Positions 36,383 to 44,808 are shown, numbered from the stretch's first letter. The stretch is 64,000 nucleotides of DNA from Streptomyces sp. CB02959 (GCF_002803155.1 NZ_NNBP01000032.1:39231-103230); one strand, 5' to 3'. Notes: generated by a model not told the origin, from the sequence alone. Made by a program: numbers and translations.

Positions 36383-37702
36383 ATGACCACCCTGATCGCC
36401 GTCGCGGTACTGCTCGTCGTGGTCGCCTGGCTCGCCGCCTGCGCGGAGGCCGGGCTGACCCGGACGACGAGCTTCCGCGCCGAGGAGGCCGTGCGCTCCG
36501 GCCGCCGGGGCAGCGCCAAGCTCGCCGCGGTCGCCGCCGACCCCACCCGCTACCTCAACCTCGCGCTGCTGGTGCGGGTCGGCTGCGAGGTGGCCGCCGG
36601 AGCCCTGGTCACCTACGCCTGCCTGCGTTCCTTCGACACGACCTGGCAGGCGCTGACCGTCGCCATCGCGGTGATGGTGCTGGTCTCCTACGTCGCCGTG
36701 GGAGTCTCCCCGCGCACCATCGGCCGCCAGCACCCGCTCAACACCACCACCGCGGCGGCGTACGTCCTGCTGCCGCTGGCCCGGGTGATGGGCCCGGTGC
36801 CGCAGCTGCTGATCCTGCTCGGCAACGCCCTCACCCCCGGCAAGGGCTTCCGCAAGGGCCCGTTCGCCTCCGAGGCGGAGCTGCGGTCCCTGGTGGACCT
36901 GGCCGAGAAGGAGTCGCTGATCGAGGACGAGGAGCGCCGGATGGTGCACTCGGTCTTCCAACTCGGCGACACCCTCGTCCGGGAGGTGATGGTGCCCCGC
37001 ACGGACCTGGTCTCCGTCGAGCGGTTCAAGACCATCCGGCAGGCGCTGACCCTGGCGCTGCGCTCCGGCTTCTCCCGGATCCCGGTGACCGGCGAGAACG
37101 AGGACGACATCGTCGGCGTGGTCTACCTCAAGGACCTCGCCCGCAAGGTGCACATCAGCCGGGACGCGGAGAACGAACTGGTCTCCACGGCGATGCGCCC
37201 GGCGGTGTTCGTCCCCGACACCAAGAACGCCGGCGATCTGCTGCGCGAGATGCAGCGGGACCGCAACCACGTCGCGGTGGTGATCGACGAATACGGCGGC
37301 ACCGCCGGCATCGTCACCATCGAGGACATCCTGGAGGAGATCGTCGGCGAGATCACCGACGAGTACGACCGGGAACTCCCGCCCGTGCAGGACCTGGGCG
37401 GCGGCCGCTACCGCGTCACCGCCCGCCTCGACATCGGCGCACTGGGCGAGCTGTACGGCCTCGCGGAGCTGGACGACGAGGACGTGGAAACGGTCGGCGG
37501 GCTGCTCGCCAAGCAGCTGGGCCGGGTCCCGATCGCCGGGGCGACCGCCGAGATCGACCTCTCCGACGACGCCTCGGACCCGGACCTCAAGGCGCTGCGG
37601 CTGATCGCCGAGGCGCCCGCCGGCCGCCGCAACAAGATCGTCACGGTGCTCTGCGAACCGGTCCGCGCGGCGGACGCGGAGGGTGACGGCGCCGGCGGCT
37701 GA
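36383..37702 (+). CDS. CNNM/CBS-domain membrane protein (CorC/HlyC-like)
   Basis: 439 residues from ATG 36383. Four hydrophobic helices of the DUF21/CNNM domain lie in about residues 1-140 (opening TTLIAVAVLLVVVAWLAACAEAG). Two CBS motifs follow (VMVPRTDLVSVERFKTI ... and VVIDEYGGTAGIVTIEDILEEIVGEI) and a C-terminal CorC-HlyC domain (YRVTARLDIGALGELYGL). These proteins take part in magnesium or cobalt efflux in the membrane. It is the third gene of the phoH operon, as throughout actinomycetes. Confidence 0.93.
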   Translation: MTTLIAVAVLLVVVAWLAACAEAGLTRTTSFRAEEAVRSGRRGSAKLAAVAADPTRYLNLALLVRVGCEVAAGALVTYACLRSFDTTWQALTVAIAVMVLVSYVAVGVSPRTIGRQHPLNTTTAAAYVLLPLARVMGPVPQLLILLGNALTPGKGFRKGPFASEAELRSLVDLAEKESLIEDEERRMVHSVFQLGDTLVREVMVPRTDLVSVERFKTIRQALTLALRSGFSRIPVTGENEDDIVGVVYLKDLARKVHISRDAENELVSTAMRPAVFVPDTKNAGDLLREMQRDRNHVAVVIDEYGGTAGIVTIEDILEEIVGEITDEYDRELPPVQDLGGGRYRVTARLDIGALGELYGLAELDDEDVETVGGLLAKQLGRVPIAGATAEIDLSDDASDPDLKALRLIAEAPAGRRNKIVTVLCEPVRAADAEGDGAGG

Positions 37703-38490
37703 CCGCCGCCCGGCGCCCGCCGCGGCCCGCGCCGCCGCCCCGCAGCACCGGCAATTCCGGGGCGCGCGGCCCCGCACCGCTACTGATCCGAAGTACAGCG
37801 GAAATATCCTCAAAGCCATTTCCGGCAACTCTGGATTCCCTCACTAATTCCGTGGAAAGATCTTCGAACCGGCGCCGGAAAGGGCGTCGGTGTTTTGCGG
37901 CAGAGGGAAGCTGAACGAAATGCGTGGAAGGAAAGCCGTGGTGGTGCCCACCGCCGCGGCGGCTCTGCGGGCGGTCCGTCCGGACGGAATCGACGCCCTC
38001 GCCGCGAGCAGAAAGACCAGGTATACGGAATCCGGGGGCGCCACCGATGGCGCGGCGGATTTCACCGGCGCGGCCCTTTCGGCAGGAGCCGCCGGGCGGT
38101 GACGGAAAGATCACCGCAGTATTCGCGATGACGTCCGGCCAGGCCGCGGACATCGCGAGGACGGGCACCGGGAGGGGGTCCGGGCACCGACGACGGTGAC
38201 CGACGACCCGGTGGTCACACACGACTCCGGACCGGGCGATCGCCCCGCAGGCAGCACGCCTGCGGTGGCGCCGCCCGGTCCGGACCCGGAAACGACGTTG
38301 GCTGGAGAGCCGGGTGCCCCGGCACAGGGGAGCGGGGCAACCGGACTCTTCAGCCATCGTGCGTTTTCCCCGCACCCTCAGCTCTCCCCGCACTCTCGGC
38401 CGCCGGGGCAGCAGGCGGCCCGGACCTCCGGTACGGCCCGCGGGGCCCGCCCCCGTACGGCCCGGCCGGGCCGCGCATATGCTCGCCCGT
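37703..38490. other. 788-base gene-free region with an AT-richer part
   Basis: No convincing gene. The part 37780-37935 is AT-richer than the rest. A 60-codon frame at 37920-38102 (MRGRKAVVVPTAAAALRAV...) has a weak GAGGG site at poor spacing and is not called as a gene. A two-tier hairpin sits at 38227-38283 (separate entry). Codon use elsewhere is Arg/Pro-rich noise. Confidence 0.5.
38227..38283. repeat. Two-tier inverted repeat
   Basis: The outer stem CCGGACCGGGCG (38227-38238) pairs perfectly with CGCCCGGTCCGG (38272-38283). Inside it CCGCAGGC (38245-38252) pairs with GCCTGCGG (38258-38265). Together they make a long coaxial hairpin about 208 nt before the deaminase-like gene. It could be a terminator, a leader structure or part of a small RNA. 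Confidence 0.7.
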
Positions 38491-38853
38491 ATGACCGAAG
38501 CCGCACCGCTGGACCCCGAAGACCGCAAGATCATCACGCTCGCGCGCTCGGCGCGGGCCCGTAACGGCGTCCCCGAGGGCGCCGCCGTCCGCGACGAGAC
38601 CGGCCGCACCTACGTCGCCGGCACCGTCGCCCTGGACTCCCTGCAGCTCAGCGCATTGCAGACGGCCGTCGCGATGGCCGTCGCCAGCGGCGCCACGTCC
38701 CTGGAGGCCGCGGCCGTGGTCACCGACGCCGAGCAGGCCGCCGACGCCGACCGGGCGGCCGTCCGCGACCTCGGCGGCCCGGACACCCCCGTCCTCGTCG
38801 CCGCCCCCGACGGCACCCTGCGCGCCAGCGTCCCGGCGGGCCCCTCGGCCTGA
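38491..38853 (+). CDS. Cytidine-deaminase-like protein lacking catalytic residues
   Basis: 120 residues, ATG 38491. The fold follows cytidine deaminases: GVPEGAAVRDETGRTYVAGTV, then LDSLQLSALQTAVAMAVASGA where the zinc-binding H/C-A-E normally lies, and ALAA/VVTD strands after. The zinc motif C/HAE is absent and so is the P-C-x2-C motif, so it should not deaminate cytidine by the normal mechanism. It is kept next to era in Streptomyces, suggesting a regulatory or structural role. A hairpin separates it from era. Confidence 0.82.
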   Translation: MTEAAPLDPEDRKIITLARSARARNGVPEGAAVRDETGRTYVAGTVALDSLQLSALQTAVAMAVASGATSLEAAAVVTDAEQAADADRAAVRDLGGPDTPVLVAAPDGTLRASVPAGPSA

Positions 38854-38864
38854 CCGCACCACCA

Positions 38865-38897
38865 GGCGGGGCGCCCGCCGCCACCGAGCGCCCCGCC
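38865..38897 (+). terminator. Hairpin between deaminase-like gene and era
   Basis: GGCGGGGCGC (38865-38874) and GCGCCCCGCC (38888-38897), perfect 10-bp stem with 13-nt loop, 12 nt after the stop. Confidence 0.6.
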
Positions 38898-38958
38898 CCG
38901 GAACGGCCGGAGCGCCGGATGGTCGGAGTGGCCGCGGGGATCGGGGAGAATGGGCGCC

Positions 38959-39897
38959 ATGAGCGTTCGCACAGAGTCCACTGCCCCCCACCGCGCCGGC
39001 TTCGCCTGCTTCGTGGGCCGCCCCAACGCAGGCAAGTCCACCCTGACGAACGCTCTCGTCGGGACGAAGGTGGCGATCACCTCCAACCGCCCGCAGACCA
39101 CCCGCCACACCGTGCGCGGCATCGTGCACCGGCCCGACGCCCAGCTGGTCCTGGTCGACACCCCCGGGCTGCACAAGCCGCGCACCCTCCTCGGCGAGCG
39201 GCTCAACGACGTCGTCCGCACCACCTGGTCCGAGGTCGACGTGATCGGCTTCTGCCTCCCCGCCGACCAGAAGCTCGGCCCCGGCGACCGCTACATCGCG
39301 GCCGAACTCGCCGCCATCAAGAAGACCCCCAAGGTCGCCATCGTCACCAAGACCGACCTGGTCGACTCCAAGGCGCTCGCCACCCAGCTGCTCGCCATCG
39401 ACCAGCTCGGCAAGGAACTCGGCATCGAATGGGCCGAGATCATCCCGGTCTCCGCGGTCGGCGACAGCCAGGTCTCGCTCCTCGCCGACCTCCTCGTGCC
39501 GCTGCTCCCCGAGAGCCCGGCCCTCTACCCGGAGGGCGACCTCACCGACGAGCCGGAGCAGGTCATGGTCGCCGAGCTGATCCGCGAGGCCGCGCTGGAG
39601 GGCGTCCGCGACGAACTGCCGCACTCCATCGCCGTCGTCGTCGAGGAGATGCTCCCCCGCGAGGACCGGCCCGCCGACAAGCCGCTGCTGGACATCCATG
39701 CCAACGTCTACATCGAGCGCCCCAGCCAGAAGGGGATCATCATCGGCCCCAAGGGCAAGCGCCTGAAGGAGGTCGGCACCAAGTCCCGCAAGCACATCGA
39801 GGCACTGCTGGGCACCCCGGTCTTCCTGGACCTGCACGTCAAGGTCGCCAAGGACTGGCAACGCGACCCTAAGCAGCTCCGCAAGCTGGGGTTTTAA
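38959..39897 (+). CDS. era: GTPase Era
   Basis: 312 residues from ATG 38959, preferred over 38950 because GGGGAG lies about 12 nt before it but only 2-3 nt before the other. G1 GRPNAGKS (20-27), G3 DTPGLHKPR, G4 TKTD, and a C-terminal KH domain with GIIIGPKGKRLKEVGTKSRKHIE. It binds the 16S rRNA 3' end in 30S assembly. The palindromic element begins one base after its stop. Confidence 0.96.
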   Translation: MSVRTESTAPHRAGFACFVGRPNAGKSTLTNALVGTKVAITSNRPQTTRHTVRGIVHRPDAQLVLVDTPGLHKPRTLLGERLNDVVRTTWSEVDVIGFCLPADQKLGPGDRYIAAELAAIKKTPKVAIVTKTDLVDSKALATQLLAIDQLGKELGIEWAEIIPVSAVGDSQVSLLADLLVPLLPESPALYPEGDLTDEPEQVMVAELIREAALEGVRDELPHSIAVVVEEMLPREDRPADKPLLDIHANVYIERPSQKGIIIGPKGKRLKEVGTKSRKHIEALLGTPVFLDLHVKVAKDWQRDPKQLRKLGF

Positions 39898-40237
39898 GCC
39901 CCGCACGTTGTCGGCCGTCCCGCCGTGGGGGTAGGGGGCCTCTGCGGGTCCGTTGTTGAGTGGTGACCGGGTCGATTTGCGACCGGCAGGCGACCACTCA
40001 ACAACAGGCCCCACCCACCGTCTTTCCCCACCACCATCGGGAGGGGTCGGGGCGGAGGGGTCGGGGTGCAGGACGTAAAGCGCAGCAGTCCTGCACCCCG
40101 ACCCCTCCGCCCCGACACCGCACCCAACAGCCCCGCGCAGCGGACAACAGCCCGCGCCGCCAGGCGCAATGGCGCCGCACCCGGCAACGTACGAGCGCCC
40201 CGCGCCGCCAGGCGCAACGGCCGACAACGTGCGGGGC
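39898..40237. mobile_element. MITE-like palindromic element, copy 1
   Basis: 340 bases with perfect 21-bp terminal inverted repeats: CCCCGCACGTTGTCGGCCGT (39899-39918) and ACGGCCGACAACGTGCGGGG (40217-40236), plus one paired base outside each. Inside are a 29-bp perfect hairpin (40046-40116), a second inverted repeat GTTGTTGAGTGGT / ACCACTCAACAAC (about 39951-40003), and a duplicated CGCCGCCAGGCGCAA. No transposase is encoded; frames across it are Arg/Pro noise. It fills the gap between convergent era and the emfourin gene almost exactly. No target-site duplication is evident. A related copy lies inverted at 63711 onward. Confidence 0.75.
40046..40116. repeat. 29-bp perfect hairpin inside palindromic element
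   Basis: Arms 40046-40074 and 40088-40116 are perfectly complementary (containing GGAGGGGTCGGGGTGCAGG) around a 13-nt loop GTAAAGCGCAGCA. It should stop transcription arriving from either era or the emfourin gene. Confidence 0.85.
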
Positions 40238-40254
40238 CCAACCAAGCGCAGCGA

Positions 40255-40521
40255 CTAGGCGCCTTCCTTCAGCACCCTCGTGATCAGCTCGCGCTGGTCG
40301 TCGGTGAGGTCGGGGTCGGTGCAGTAGGCGGTCTTGTCGTCGATGGTGAGGGCGTACCGGAAACCGTCGGGGACGCCGGTGGGCGGGGCGGCGTGGGCGT
40401 CGGCCAGGGCGCGGTCGGCGAGGGTGTGCCAGTCGGTGGCGTCGGTGCGGTCGGCGGTGTCGATCTCGGCGTGGCGCTCGATGCCGGCGAAGCCGCCGGT
40501 GCGGCGGATGTGGATGCGCAT
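40255..40521 (-). CDS. Emfourin, protealysin-type protease inhibitor
   Basis: 88 residues, ATG 40521. MRIHIRRTGGFAGIERHAEIDT, ALADAHAAPPTGVPDGFRYALTI and LTDDQRELITRVLKEG match emfourin, the small proteins encoded beside protealysin-like M4 peptidases that block them by filling the active-site cleft. It lies 105 nt downstream of the M4 gene on the same strand, as in the known Serratia pair. No signal peptide, consistent with an intracellular inhibitor. Confidence 0.85.
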   Translation of the reverse strand: MRIHIRRTGGFAGIERHAEIDTADRTDATDWHTLADRALADAHAAPPTGVPDGFRYALTIDDKTAYCTDPDLTDDQRELITRVLKEGA

Positions 40522-40626
40522 GGGGGGCTTCTACCCGGTGGGGCCGGAGTAGTCGACCGGGGGGCGGTGGGCACCCGGAAGGGCGGGGCGGCGAAGGGTG
40601 CCGCTCCCGCCCGGGGCCGGTGGGGG

Positions 40627-41718
40627 CTACTTGCCGGTGACGCCGACCGTGGACCACGCCTTGACCACGGCCTCGTGCTCGGCGCCCGATCCGCCGAAGC
40701 GGGTCTGGGCGGCCTGCACGGTGAGGTTGGCGAAGTCCGCGAACTGGGCGTTCTTCGCCAGGTGGCCGCCGGTGAGGACGTCGTACCAGATCTGGCCGGC
40801 GCGCTCCCACGCCTTGCCGCCGAGTGCGCCGGCGACGAGGTAGAAGGCGTGGTTGGGGATGCCGGAGTTCAGGTGGACGCCGCCGTTGTCGTCGGTGGTC
40901 TGGACGTAGCCGGCCATCGTGGCGGGCTGCGGGTCCTTGCCGAGCTGCGGGTCGTCGTAGGCGGTGCCGGGGGCCTTCATCGAACGCAGGGCCTGCCCGT
41001 GCACGCCGGGGGCGAGCAGGTCCGCGCCGATCAGCCAGTCGGCCTGGTCGGCGCTCTGGCCGAGCGCGTACTGCTTGATCAGGGAGCCGAAGACGTCGGA
41101 GATCGACTCGTTGAGGGCGCCGGACTGGCCCTGGTAGTCGAGGTTGGCGGTGTACTGGGTGACGCCGTGGGTGAGCTCGTGGCCGATGACGTCGACGGGG
41201 ATGGTGAAGTCCCGGAAGAGCGTGCCGTCGCCGTCGCCGAAGACCATCCGCTGGCCGTCCCAGAAGGCGTTGTCGTACTTCTCGCCGTAGTGGACGGTGG
41301 CGTCGAGCGGGAGGCCGGCGCCGTCGATGGACTTGCGGCCGTAGACCTTCAGGTAGAGCTCGAAGGTGGCGCCGAGGCCGGCGTGCGCGCGGTTGACGGA
41401 GGCGTCCTTGGAGGGGCCGTCGGACTCGGAGTGGACCTTGGTGCCGGGGAGGTCCTGCTGGTGGCCGGCGTCGTAGACGGTGCGGTTCGGCTTGTCGGCG
41501 GCGGCCCGGGCCTCCTGCGGGGCGAGGAGCTGCGCGGCCAGGTCGGTGCGGCGGGTGCGGTGGAGGGCGTCGTGCTCCAGGGTGCGGCGGGCGGGCTCGT
41601 GCCGGGCCGGGTCGTCGGACTCGGCGAGCTTGCCGAGGATGTGCGGCGGCACGATCGTGCAGAAGACCGGGGTCGTGGGGGCGGGTGCGGTGCGCGGCTG
41701 GGTCACGGATTCCTTCAT
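40627..41718 (-). CDS. M4-family metalloprotease (protealysin-like)
   Basis: 363 residues from ATG 41718; an upstream in-frame extension to 41826 is not needed. There is no signal peptide. The short propeptide carries the FCTIVPPHILGKLAES motif characteristic of protealysin-like enzymes. The zinc site is HELTH (His180, Glu181, His184) with Glu204 in NESISD, and the late catalytic His lies in GGVHLNSGIPNHAF. The protease is likely stored with or controlled by the emfourin encoded next. Its start lies 292 bp from leuA, transcribed divergently. Confidence 0.92.
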   Translation of the reverse strand: MKESVTQPRTAPAPTTPVFCTIVPPHILGKLAESDDPARHEPARRTLEHDALHRTRRTDLAAQLLAPQEARAAADKPNRTVYDAGHQQDLPGTKVHSESDGPSKDASVNRAHAGLGATFELYLKVYGRKSIDGAGLPLDATVHYGEKYDNAFWDGQRMVFGDGDGTLFRDFTIPVDVIGHELTHGVTQYTANLDYQGQSGALNESISDVFGSLIKQYALGQSADQADWLIGADLLAPGVHGQALRSMKAPGTAYDDPQLGKDPQPATMAGYVQTTDDNGGVHLNSGIPNHAFYLVAGALGGKAWERAGQIWYDVLTGGHLAKNAQFADFANLTVQAAQTRFGGSGAEHEAVVKAWSTVGVTGK

Positions 41719-41877
41719 GGAGAAAACGGTGGCACTGTGTAATGCGTCTGTCACTGGCGGCGGCCGAAGTTCCCGAAAAAGTGTGGTTGGTCGCATTTTT
41801 GCCTCTACGTCCGAGCGGTCCCGCATACTGATACGCGACTGCGGATCTTCGGTCCCTCGGCTACGGTGCTGTCCATC

Positions 41878-41925
41878 ATGCGTTTCGGGCTGCTTCTCCT
41901 TAGCTGCCGCGGCGAGGGCCTGTAG
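41878..41925 (+). CDS. leuL: leuA leader peptide with four Leu codons
   Basis: A 15-codon frame, MRFGLLLLSCRGEGL, ends 85 nt before leuA. It contains CTG-CTT-CTC-CTT in a row plus a final Leu codon. The next bases can form GGCCT/AGGCC and GAGGG/CCCTC pairings between the peptide and leuA. This is the layout of ribosome-mediated attenuation: stalling at Leu codons when leucyl-tRNA is scarce would change the downstream fold. Peptides of this kind before leuA are known in Streptomyces. Confidence 0.8.
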   Translation: MRFGLLLLSCRGEGL

Positions 41926-42010
41926 TCGTAGGCCGACCCCCTCCCCGCGGGATCTGGTGCTGCGTTCGACCGTCGGCCGTCATACGGATCTCCCCGAGGA
42001 GCCCTACGCA

Positions 42011-43768
42011 ATGTCGCAGCCTGTCGGCCGCCCCACCCCGATCACCAACGCCACCCACACGCAAGCGCCGTCCGGGATGCCGATCCACAAGTACCGCCCG
42101 TTCGAGGCCGTGGACCTGGCCGACCGGACCTGGCCGGAGAAGCGGATCACCAAGGCCCCCCGCTGGCTCTCCACCGACCTGCGCGACGGCAACCAGGCGC
42201 TGATCGACCCGATGTCGCCGGCCCGCAAGCGCGAGATGTTCGACCTGCTGGTACGCCTGGGCTACAAGGAGATCGAGGTCGGCTTCCCGTCGTCCGGCGA
42301 GACCGACTTCGCGTTCGTCCGGTCGATCATCGAAGAGGGCGCGATCCTCGAGGACGTGACGATCTCCGTCCTGACACAGGCCCGGGAGGAGCTGATCGAG
42401 CGGACCGTCGAGTCGCTGCGCGGCGCTCCCCGGGCCACCGTCCACCTCTACAACGCCACCGCCCCCACCTTCCGCCGGGTCGTCTTCCGCGGCTCCAAGG
42501 AGCAGGTCAGGCAGATCGCGGTGGACGGCACCCGGCTGGTGATGGAGTACGCCGACAAGCTGCTGGGCGACGAGACGGTCTTCGGCTACCAGTACAGCCC
42601 GGAGATCTTCACCGACACCGAGTTGGACTTCGCGCTGGAGGTCTGCGAGGGGGTGATGGACGTCTGGCAGCCCGAGGCGGGCCGCGAGATCATCCTCAAC
42701 CTGCCGGCCACCGTGGAGCGTTCGACGCCCAGCACGCACGCCGACCGCTTCGAGTGGATGTCGCGGAACCTGACCCGGCGTGAGTTCGTCTGCCTGTCCA
42801 CGCACCCGCACAACGACCGCGGCACCGCCGTCGCCGCCGCCGAACTGGCCGTGATGGCCGGCGCCGACCGCGTCGAGGGCTGCCTGTTCGGCCAGGGCGA
42901 GCGCACCGGCAACGTCGACCTGGTGACGCTGGGCATGAACCTCTTCTCCCAGGGCGTCGACCCGCAGATCGACTTCTCGCAGATCGACGAGATCCGCCGC
43001 ACCAGCGAGTACTGCAACCAGATGGAGGTCCACCCGCGCCACCCCTACGCGGGCGACCTGGTCTACACCGCCTTCTCCGGCTCCCACCAGGACGCCATCA
43101 AGAAGGGCTTCGACGCGCTGGAGGCCGACGCCGCCGCCCAGGGCGGGACCGTCGACGACATCGAGTGGGCGGTGCCGTACCTGCCGATCGACCCCAAGGA
43201 CGTGGGGCGTTCGTACGAGGCGGTCATCCGGGTCAACTCGCAGTCCGGCAAGGGCGGTATCGCCTACGTCCTGAAGAACGACCACAAGCTGGACCTCCCG
43301 CGCCGGATGCAGATCGAGTTCTCCCGGATCATCCAGGAGAAGACCGACACCGAGGGCGGCGAGGTCACCCCGAAGGACATCTGGGGCACCTTCCAGGACG
43401 AGTACCTGCCCAACCCGCAGAACCCGTGGGGCCGCATCCAGGTCAGGGCCGGGCAGACCACCACCGACAAGGACGGCGTCGACACCCTCACCGTCGAGGC
43501 CGAGGTGGACGGCGCCGAGACCGTCCTGACGGGCTCCGGCAACGGCCCGATCTCCGCGTTCTTCGCCGCGCTCCAGGACCTGGGCATCGACGCACGCCTG
43601 CTGGACTACCAGGAGCACACCATGAGCGAGGGCGCCTCCGCGCAGGCCGCCTCGTACATCGAGTGCGTCATCGACGGCAAGGTGCTGTGGGGCATCGGCA
43701 TCGACGCCAACACCACCCGCGCCTCCCTCAAGGCCGTGGTCTCCGCCGTCAACCGCGCGGCGCGCTGA
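42011..43768 (+). CDS. leuA: 2-isopropylmalate synthase
   Basis: 585 residues from ATG 42011. HMGL-like TIM barrel: STDLRDGNQALIDPMSPARK with metal/catalytic residues, VGFPSSGETDFAFVR, THPHNDRGTAVAAAEL (His ligands), and GCLFGQGERTGNVDL. The C-terminal LeuA regulatory domain binds leucine for feedback inhibition (GPISAFFAALQDLGID, EHTMSEGASAQAASY). This is the long form (leuA type 2) of actinomycetes. It makes the first committed step of leucine synthesis from 2-ketoisovalerate and acetyl-CoA. Regulated at the leader peptide and by feedback. Confidence 0.97.
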   Translation: MSQPVGRPTPITNATHTQAPSGMPIHKYRPFEAVDLADRTWPEKRITKAPRWLSTDLRDGNQALIDPMSPARKREMFDLLVRLGYKEIEVGFPSSGETDFAFVRSIIEEGAILEDVTISVLTQAREELIERTVESLRGAPRATVHLYNATAPTFRRVVFRGSKEQVRQIAVDGTRLVMEYADKLLGDETVFGYQYSPEIFTDTELDFALEVCEGVMDVWQPEAGREIILNLPATVERSTPSTHADRFEWMSRNLTRREFVCLSTHPHNDRGTAVAAAELAVMAGADRVEGCLFGQGERTGNVDLVTLGMNLFSQGVDPQIDFSQIDEIRRTSEYCNQMEVHPRHPYAGDLVYTAFSGSHQDAIKKGFDALEADAAAQGGTVDDIEWAVPYLPIDPKDVGRSYEAVIRVNSQSGKGGIAYVLKNDHKLDLPRRMQIEFSRIIQEKTDTEGGEVTPKDIWGTFQDEYLPNPQNPWGRIQVRAGQTTTDKDGVDTLTVEAEVDGAETVLTGSGNGPISAFFAALQDLGIDARLLDYQEHTMSEGASAQAASYIECVIDGKVLWGIGIDANTTRASLKAVVSAVNRAAR

Positions 43769-43790
43769 CCCCCGGTCGCGTCACCTTCCG

Positions 43791-43831
43791 CCCGGCCCCG
43801 CCGCTCCGCACCCCGGAGCGGCGGGGCCGGG
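43791..43831 (+). terminator. leuA terminator
   Basis: CCCGGCCCCGCCGCTCCG (43791-43808) pairs perfectly with the 18 bases at 43814-43831 around a 5-nt loop; one of the strongest stems in the window. Confidence 0.85.
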
Positions 43832-44017
43832 CGCGTCCCGTACACATTCCGTACGCATCCCCGCCCGCATCCGGCCAGCCGCCCGACCGTTGTCCGATAC
43901 GAGGTGCTGACGGCACATCACCGATGTGGCTAACATCACGTAACGAACGGCGACGGGGCCGATGGGAGCTCCTCCCATGCCCTTGCGGTCGTGGGGGAAT
44001 GACGGAGGGCTGACGTG

Positions 44018-44737
44018 ATGCGCAACGTATGTGTGGTGGGGGTGCGCACCTCGTGGCGGACCGTCGCCGACGGCGAGTTCTTCTGTCCGGACTGCGGCGG
44101 CGACCGCAACTACCTCCGCCGCACCGGCCGGCGCCGCCTCGTCGTCCTCGGCATCCCCGTCCTCGCCCGCGGCGACGCCGGCCCGGTCCTCGAATGCTCG
44201 GCCTGCCGGGGCCACTTCGGGCTGGACGCCCTCGACCACCCCACTACCGTCCGGCTCTCCACGATGCTCCGGGACGCCGTCCACACCGTGACCCTGGCCC
44301 TGCTGGCGGCCGGCGGTACGGCCTCCCGCACGGTCCGCGACGCCGCGGTCACCGCCGTCCGCAAGGCCGGCTCCGCCGACTGCACCGAGGACCAGCTGCT
44401 CACCCTGCTGGCCGCGCTCGCCGCCGACACCGGCCGGATGACCGGCACCTACGAGGCGGCCACCGGCGGTCACTGCGGGCATCAGGGACTCGACCCGTGC
44501 GGCACCGCGCTGGCCATAGAGCTCCACGAGGCGCTGGAGCCGCTGGCGCCGCACCTCGCCCCCGCCGGACGGGAGTCGCTGCTCCTCCAGGGCGCCCGGA
44601 TCGCCCTCGCCGACGGCCCCTGCACCCCCGCCGAACGCAAGGTGCTCAGCACCGTCGGCGTCGCCCTGGCGCTCGACCCGGAGGACGTCGACCGGCTGCT
44701 GGCCGCGGCCGCCCGCTCGTCGCGCTACCGCCGCTAG
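44018..44737 (+). CDS. Zinc-ribbon / TerB-like protein
   Basis: 239 residues. ATG 44018 is preferred over GTG 44015 by spacing from GGAGGG. Residues about 20-75 form a zinc ribbon (FFCPDCGGDRNY ... LECSACRGHFGLD). The rest is helical and TerB-like (LLTLLAALAADTGRMTGTYEAA ... LQGARIALADGPCTPAERKVLSTVGVALAL); TerB-type domains occur in tellurite-resistance and stress modules. No Ter partners are adjacent. Function uncertain. Confidence 0.8.
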   Translation: MRNVCVVGVRTSWRTVADGEFFCPDCGGDRNYLRRTGRRRLVVLGIPVLARGDAGPVLECSACRGHFGLDALDHPTTVRLSTMLRDAVHTVTLALLAAGGTASRTVRDAAVTAVRKAGSADCTEDQLLTLLAALAADTGRMTGTYEAATGGHCGHQGLDPCGTALAIELHEALEPLAPHLAPAGRESLLLQGARIALADGPCTPAERKVLSTVGVALALDPEDVDRLLAAAARSSRYRR

Positions 44738-44808
44738 AGCCGCCAGAGGGCCCGAAGACCCCGGCCCGCGGCGGCGCCCCGCCCCCAGGCGCCGCCCGGC
44801 ACGAGGAC

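Noticed and set aside
37920..38102. Possible 60-residue protein starting MRGRKAVVVPTAAA
   Set aside because: Weak ribosome site at poor spacing, no family, Ala/Gly-rich; kept only as a remark in the gene-free entry.
39960..40283. Hypothetical proteins across the palindromic element (and 63627-63962 in copy 2)
   Set aside because: The frames follow the repeats, not a protein; composition is Arg/Pro/Gln noise and the two copies differ by base pairs that preserve hairpins rather than residues.
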